A DNA stretch of 64,000 nucleotides from the NCBI RefSeq assembly GCF_003063315.1, contig NZ_NERV01000001.1, positions 124,001 through 188,000 on the forward strand. Reading direction: 5' to 3'. The translations under genes were made by a program, and so were the position numbers. The DNA is from Limnohabitans sp. T6-5 (GTDB lineage: Bacteria; Pseudomonadota; Gammaproteobacteria; Burkholderiales; Burkholderiaceae_C). The notes beneath the pieces were generated by a model that did not search any database, was not told the origin of the DNA, and worked only from the letters and a program-made list of their open reading frames with translations. Below, in pieces: positions 61,319 through 64,000 of this stretch (positions are counted from its first letter, which is position 1; each line of letters opens with the position of its first letter).

Positions 61319-62716
61319 ATGGAAAAGACGCTTTCAAACCCGGTGACAGTGCAAGAACTGAAGGCCCTTACAGCCGATCAGCAAGGTAGACGTTTTGCCG
61401 TGGGGCAATCGACCTACTGCACGGTCCACCAAGCCACCGACAAGAGCATCACCGTTCGCTTTGAATGGCGGTTCAAATCGGCGGGCAAAGTACGCACCAT
61501 GCACCTGGGCACCTGGCCTGCCCAAAGCCTTAAAGCCCTGAACGACAAGCGGGCAGACATGCAGACTTTGTTGAAAGACGGTATCGACCCCATTGCCAAA
61601 GCCCACCAAGACCGAGAGAAAGCCAACGAAGCCCGTGAACTTGAACGCGCCAAACACGCGGTTGAAATGGCGCAAGCTGAATCCGAGCGGTTGCAGGCAC
61701 TGGCGGATCAAGAGCGGCAACTCAAAGAGCTGGAGGCCCTGAACGCCCGAATGACCGTGAGGGGCTTGTTTGACTTTTGGCAAAGCACCGACCTGAAAAA
61801 GCGCCAAGACGCTGGCGCTGAGGCCCTGCGTGCGTTTGAGCGTGACGTTTTCCCGATCATGGGTGATCTGGCCATTGAGGCAGTCACCAAGGCCCACATA
61901 CAGCGCATCATCGACACGATGCTGAACCGTGGCGTCAAGCGCATGACCGAGCGCACATTCAGCGACCTGCGCCAGCTTTTTGGTTTTGCGCTTGACCGCG
62001 ACCTGATCGACGCCGATCCGACCGCACGCATCAAGAAACACAAAATTGGCGGCAACACTGAGCGCGACCGTGTTCTGTCCGAGCCCGAGCTGATCGCTTT
62101 TTTTCGCCTATTGCCTTCGTCGGGCCTGGCCGAAACATCCCAATGCGCCCTGCTGATCCAGTTGGCAACGGCTGGCCGCATTGGTGAAGTATTGGGCGCA
62201 CGCTGGGATCATGTCGATTTTGAACGGCGCACCTGGACGCTGCCCGAAACCAAGAACGGCAAGCGGCACATGGTCAGCCTGAGCGACACGGCCATCAAGC
62301 AATTCAAACGCCTGCACGCCCTCACGGGCTTGACGCCATGGGCTTTCCCGGCTTCACGCCTGAACGGCCCTGTGTGCTCAAAAACCGTCAGCAAGCAGGT
62401 CACAGACCGACAGCGAGGTGATGGCGAACCCATGAGCGGCCGCACCAAACAAATCAACGCGCTGGCGCTGGCTGGCGGCAAGTGGACCCCACATGACCTG
62501 CGGCGCACAGCGGCCACCCTCATGGCCGAATTGGGCGTTTTGCCCGAGGTGATCGAGCGGTGCCTGAACCACACCGAGCAAGTCAAGGTCAAGCGCATTT
62601 ATCAGCGTGCGCAATATGAAGCCCCGATGCGTGAAGCATGGCAACGGCTGGGTGACCGGCTGGCGCTGCTGGCCGACAAGCCGGGTAACGTGGTGACACT
62701 GGCGAGGGCGGCATGA
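61319..62716 (+). CDS. Tyrosine recombinase / phage-type integrase
   Basis: A 465-residue P4-type integrase. An N-terminal DUF4102-like domain (residues 1-100, with VRFEWRFKSAGKVRTMHLGT) is followed by a charged helical linker, a SAM-like core-binding domain (about 145-230) and the catalytic domain. Catalytic residues: Arg in ATAGRIGEVLGARW near 286, His and Arg in PHDLRRTAATLM near 391-394, His in CLNHTEQ near 418 and Tyr in KRIYQRAQY near 428. It inserts and excises the element at the tRNA-Pro end next to it. The ATG at 61319 is chosen over seven earlier open codons that lie in the 12-bp repeat. Confidence 0.93.
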   Translation: MEKTLSNPVTVQELKALTADQQGRRFAVGQSTYCTVHQATDKSITVRFEWRFKSAGKVRTMHLGTWPAQSLKALNDKRADMQTLLKDGIDPIAKAHQDREKANEARELERAKHAVEMAQAESERLQALADQERQLKELEALNARMTVRGLFDFWQSTDLKKRQDAGAEALRAFERDVFPIMGDLAIEAVTKAHIQRIIDTMLNRGVKRMTERTFSDLRQLFGFALDRDLIDADPTARIKKHKIGGNTERDRVLSEPELIAFFRLLPSSGLAETSQCALLIQLATAGRIGEVLGARWDHVDFERRTWTLPETKNGKRHMVSLSDTAIKQFKRLHALTGLTPWAFPASRLNGPVCSKTVSKQVTDRQRGDGEPMSGRTKQINALALAGGKWTPHDLRRTAATLMAELGVLPEVIERCLNHTEQVKVKRIYQRAQYEAPMREAWQRLGDRLALLADKPGNVVTLARAA

Positions 62717-63273
62717 GCATGTTCAACCGCGTGCGAGACACTCAAGAAATCAGGGCCGCTATGTGGCCCCCTGGAGGCAAGTCAGAGGAAGATGGACGCA
62801 CTGCCAACGCTGAAAAGGCGCACGCGGGGGATTACGCCGCCGCGTGCAAGCGCATTGCCCAGCTTGAAATCGCCTTGCAAGACGTTGAGGACCAACACTC
62901 TGACTTGAAACAAGCCTACGACTTGGCACAGGGCACGGCTGAGGTGCTCGCACAAAAGGGTGAAAAAGCCCCAAGCGTGGATCAAGTCGAGCACTTTCTT
63001 CAGATGAATCGTCAATTCTGCACGGACCTGGCGACTGAAGGTTTTTTCAATGGTGTGACACACGTTCAACGCAAAGCAGCCACTCTGAAAGGACAACAAA
63101 ACATTGCGAAGGTGGAGGCTTGGCTTAACGAGCATGGCGTTCGATACCGTGGGATCGAGGCGGCCGCAAGAACAATATGTGAAGCGACAGGTATCGGATT
63201 CAGAACCGTGCAACCAGTGGTCAGCAACTGGGTCAAAAAGCATGGCTACGCTCTGTCGGACAAGAAAATTTAA
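62713..63273 (+). CDS. Unrecognised integrase-coupled protein
   Basis: A 186-residue soluble protein that overlaps the integrase stop by four bases (ATGA). Residues 42-80 look coiled-coil (KRIAQLEIALQDVEDQHSDL). Residues 145-180 (EAAARTICEATGIGFRTVQP and VVSNWVKKHGY) have the look of a helix-turn-helix. I do not recognise the family. Position and the DNA-binding-like end suggest a role with the integrase, for example directionality or control; this is inference. Confidence 0.7.
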   Translation: MSMFNRVRDTQEIRAAMWPPGGKSEEDGRTANAEKAHAGDYAAACKRIAQLEIALQDVEDQHSDLKQAYDLAQGTAEVLAQKGEKAPSVDQVEHFLQMNRQFCTDLATEGFFNGVTHVQRKAATLKGQQNIAKVEAWLNEHGVRYRGIEAAARTICEATGIGFRTVQPVVSNWVKKHGYALSDKKI

Positions 63274-63373
63274 ATCTGGCAACTGCCGGTAGTAGGCATT
63301 CTCTTTCACCAACGGAAATCGGACATTACCCCCACGCCCTTGATTTGCAAGGGCTTGCACCAAGGGGCAAACA

Positions 63374-63643
63374 ATGTCTGAAATCGAAATCCTGCGCCTT
63401 CCAGCCGCCATGTCGGCCTTTGGATATCGCAGTCACGCAAGCATTTACGGCAACGTCAAAGACGGTTTGCTGACCAAGCCGGTATCTATCGGGGCACGCT
63501 CAGTGGGCTGGCCACGAGGCGAGATTCAGGCCGTCTTGCAAGCGCGAATTGCTGGCCACACCGACGAGCAAATTCGCACCCTGGTTGACCGCCTGCACGC
63601 CGAGCGTCAAGAGCGCGTTGCAGCGCTGGGGGTGGTAGCGTGA
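63374..63643 (+). CDS. AlpA-like excisionase / regulator
   Basis: An 89-residue protein of the AlpA/Cox type. It opens with EILRLPAAMSAFGYRSHAS, a MerR-like helix-turn-helix, then GARSVGWPRGEIQAVLQARI, the typical closing strand and helix. Such proteins direct excision or activate the integrase gene of P4-like elements. AAGGGG is five bases before the ATG. The next gene overlaps its stop by four bases. Confidence 0.85.
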   Translation: MSEIEILRLPAAMSAFGYRSHASIYGNVKDGLLTKPVSIGARSVGWPRGEIQAVLQARIAGHTDEQIRTLVDRLHAERQERVAALGVVA

Positions 63644-63981
63644 ACAAAGTCATCATCACCAAGAACGGCGCGGCGCTGAACTCGCCCGTGGGCTTCGAGC
63701 CTGACCCCAGAAAAGATGAAGCCCCCAGCGGTGAACTGGAGGCTTCGATTACCGACAAGCCCTGCAAAGAAACTTTCGATGCCCCGATTGTCTCGCAGTA
63801 CCGCCCGTCCGTCAAAGAGTTTGAAACTGTTCGCGCTCAGTTGGCATTGCGCGCCCATACACTGACCGCCAAACCGCATCAAAGCGGCTTGACCTTGTGG
63901 GAGGTCGGCAAGTGGGGCCAAACCCGAGTGTTCAGCCACTGGAATGACGTTCTGGCGTTTCGTGCGCAGATTGGGGTGTAA
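63640..63981 (+). CDS. Unrecognised protein of the integrated element
   Basis: A 113-residue protein. It starts at a GTG overlapping the alpA-like stop (GTGA). The N-terminal half is polar; the C-terminal half has QSGLTLWEVGKWGQTRVF and SHWNDVLAFRAQIG. No family recognised. Coupling suggests it works with the AlpA-like gene. Confidence 0.65.
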   Translation: MNKVIITKNGAALNSPVGFEPDPRKDEAPSGELEASITDKPCKETFDAPIVSQYRPSVKEFETVRAQLALRAHTLTAKPHQSGLTLWEVGKWGQTRVFSHWNDVLAFRAQIGV

Positions 63982-63983
63982 CC

Positions 63984-64000
63984 ATGGCCAAACTCCCCAG
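63984..64000 (+). CDS. Start of a further element gene, cut by the window edge
   Basis: An ATG two bases after the previous stop opens a frame that reads MAKLP to the end of the window. Only the first five codons are visible, so the call rests on spacing alone. Confidence 0.35.

Overview
The window reads as the chromosome of a Gram-negative betaproteobacterium, most likely a Comamonadaceae member of the Limnohabitans/Rhodoferax/Polaromonas kind. This is inference from protein style and synteny: cysS-alkA-accA-tilS-lysC-tRNA-Ser, a TauE-cysI-DUF934-cysH-cysD-cysN sulfur operon, and a thiO-thiS-thiG-thiE operon. No ribosomal RNA is present, so the genus cannot be fixed.

Layout. 1-3 kb: the 5' end of an indolepyruvate oxidoreductase-like gene, a divergent LysR regulator, a tiny DUF3309 membrane protein and two BON-domain lipoproteins (an envelope/stress set). 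3-12 kb: one 2,900-residue cyclic beta-glucan synthase (NdvB/ChvB type). 12-15 kb: an exported repeat protein and a multi-spanning 'site-specific recombinase' family membrane protein with a hexanucleotide microsatellite at its 5' end. 15-32 kb: a contact-dependent inhibition / two-partner secretion island on the minus strand. It runs tpsB, a 2,862-residue CdiA-like exoprotein, an immunity gene, a leader-plus-repeats orphan toxin module, its own immunity candidate, and a third, decayed module. 32-35.6 kb: DUF2789, an FMN reductase, a ferritin-like protein and fumC, the last preceded by a start-stop-coupled small ORF.

35.7-44 kb is housekeeping: tRNA-Ser, lysC, tilS, accA, a DNA glycosylase and cysS on the minus strand, then a TPR protein, two cyclophilins and lpxH on the plus strand. 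44-50.7 kb is assimilatory sulfate reduction: CysD/CysN activate sulfate to APS, CysH reduces APS to sulfite, CysI reduces sulfite to sulfide, and a TauE/SafE permease probably moves a sulfur anion. Its intergenic spacers carry REP-type inverted repeats. 50.9-52.3 kb holds a 7Fe ferredoxin and a ferredoxin-NADP reductase. 52.3-57.8 kb is thiamine synthesis: a TPP riboswitch in front of a CytX-like pyrimidine permease, convergent thiD, and thiO-thiS-thiG-thiE. 58-61 kb has tRNA-Asn and an OmpA/CHASE2/FecR trio.

At 61.1 kb a 3'-terminal fragment of tRNA-Pro(GGG), followed by a tyrosine integrase, an AlpA-like regulator and unrecognised small genes, marks the left edge of an integrated element. 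It runs off the right end of the window. The most unusual content is the stacked CDI modules: each downstream module has re-acquired a short N-terminal leader of the exoprotein but lacks the transport domain, and palindromic elements have inserted in frame in the repeat region.
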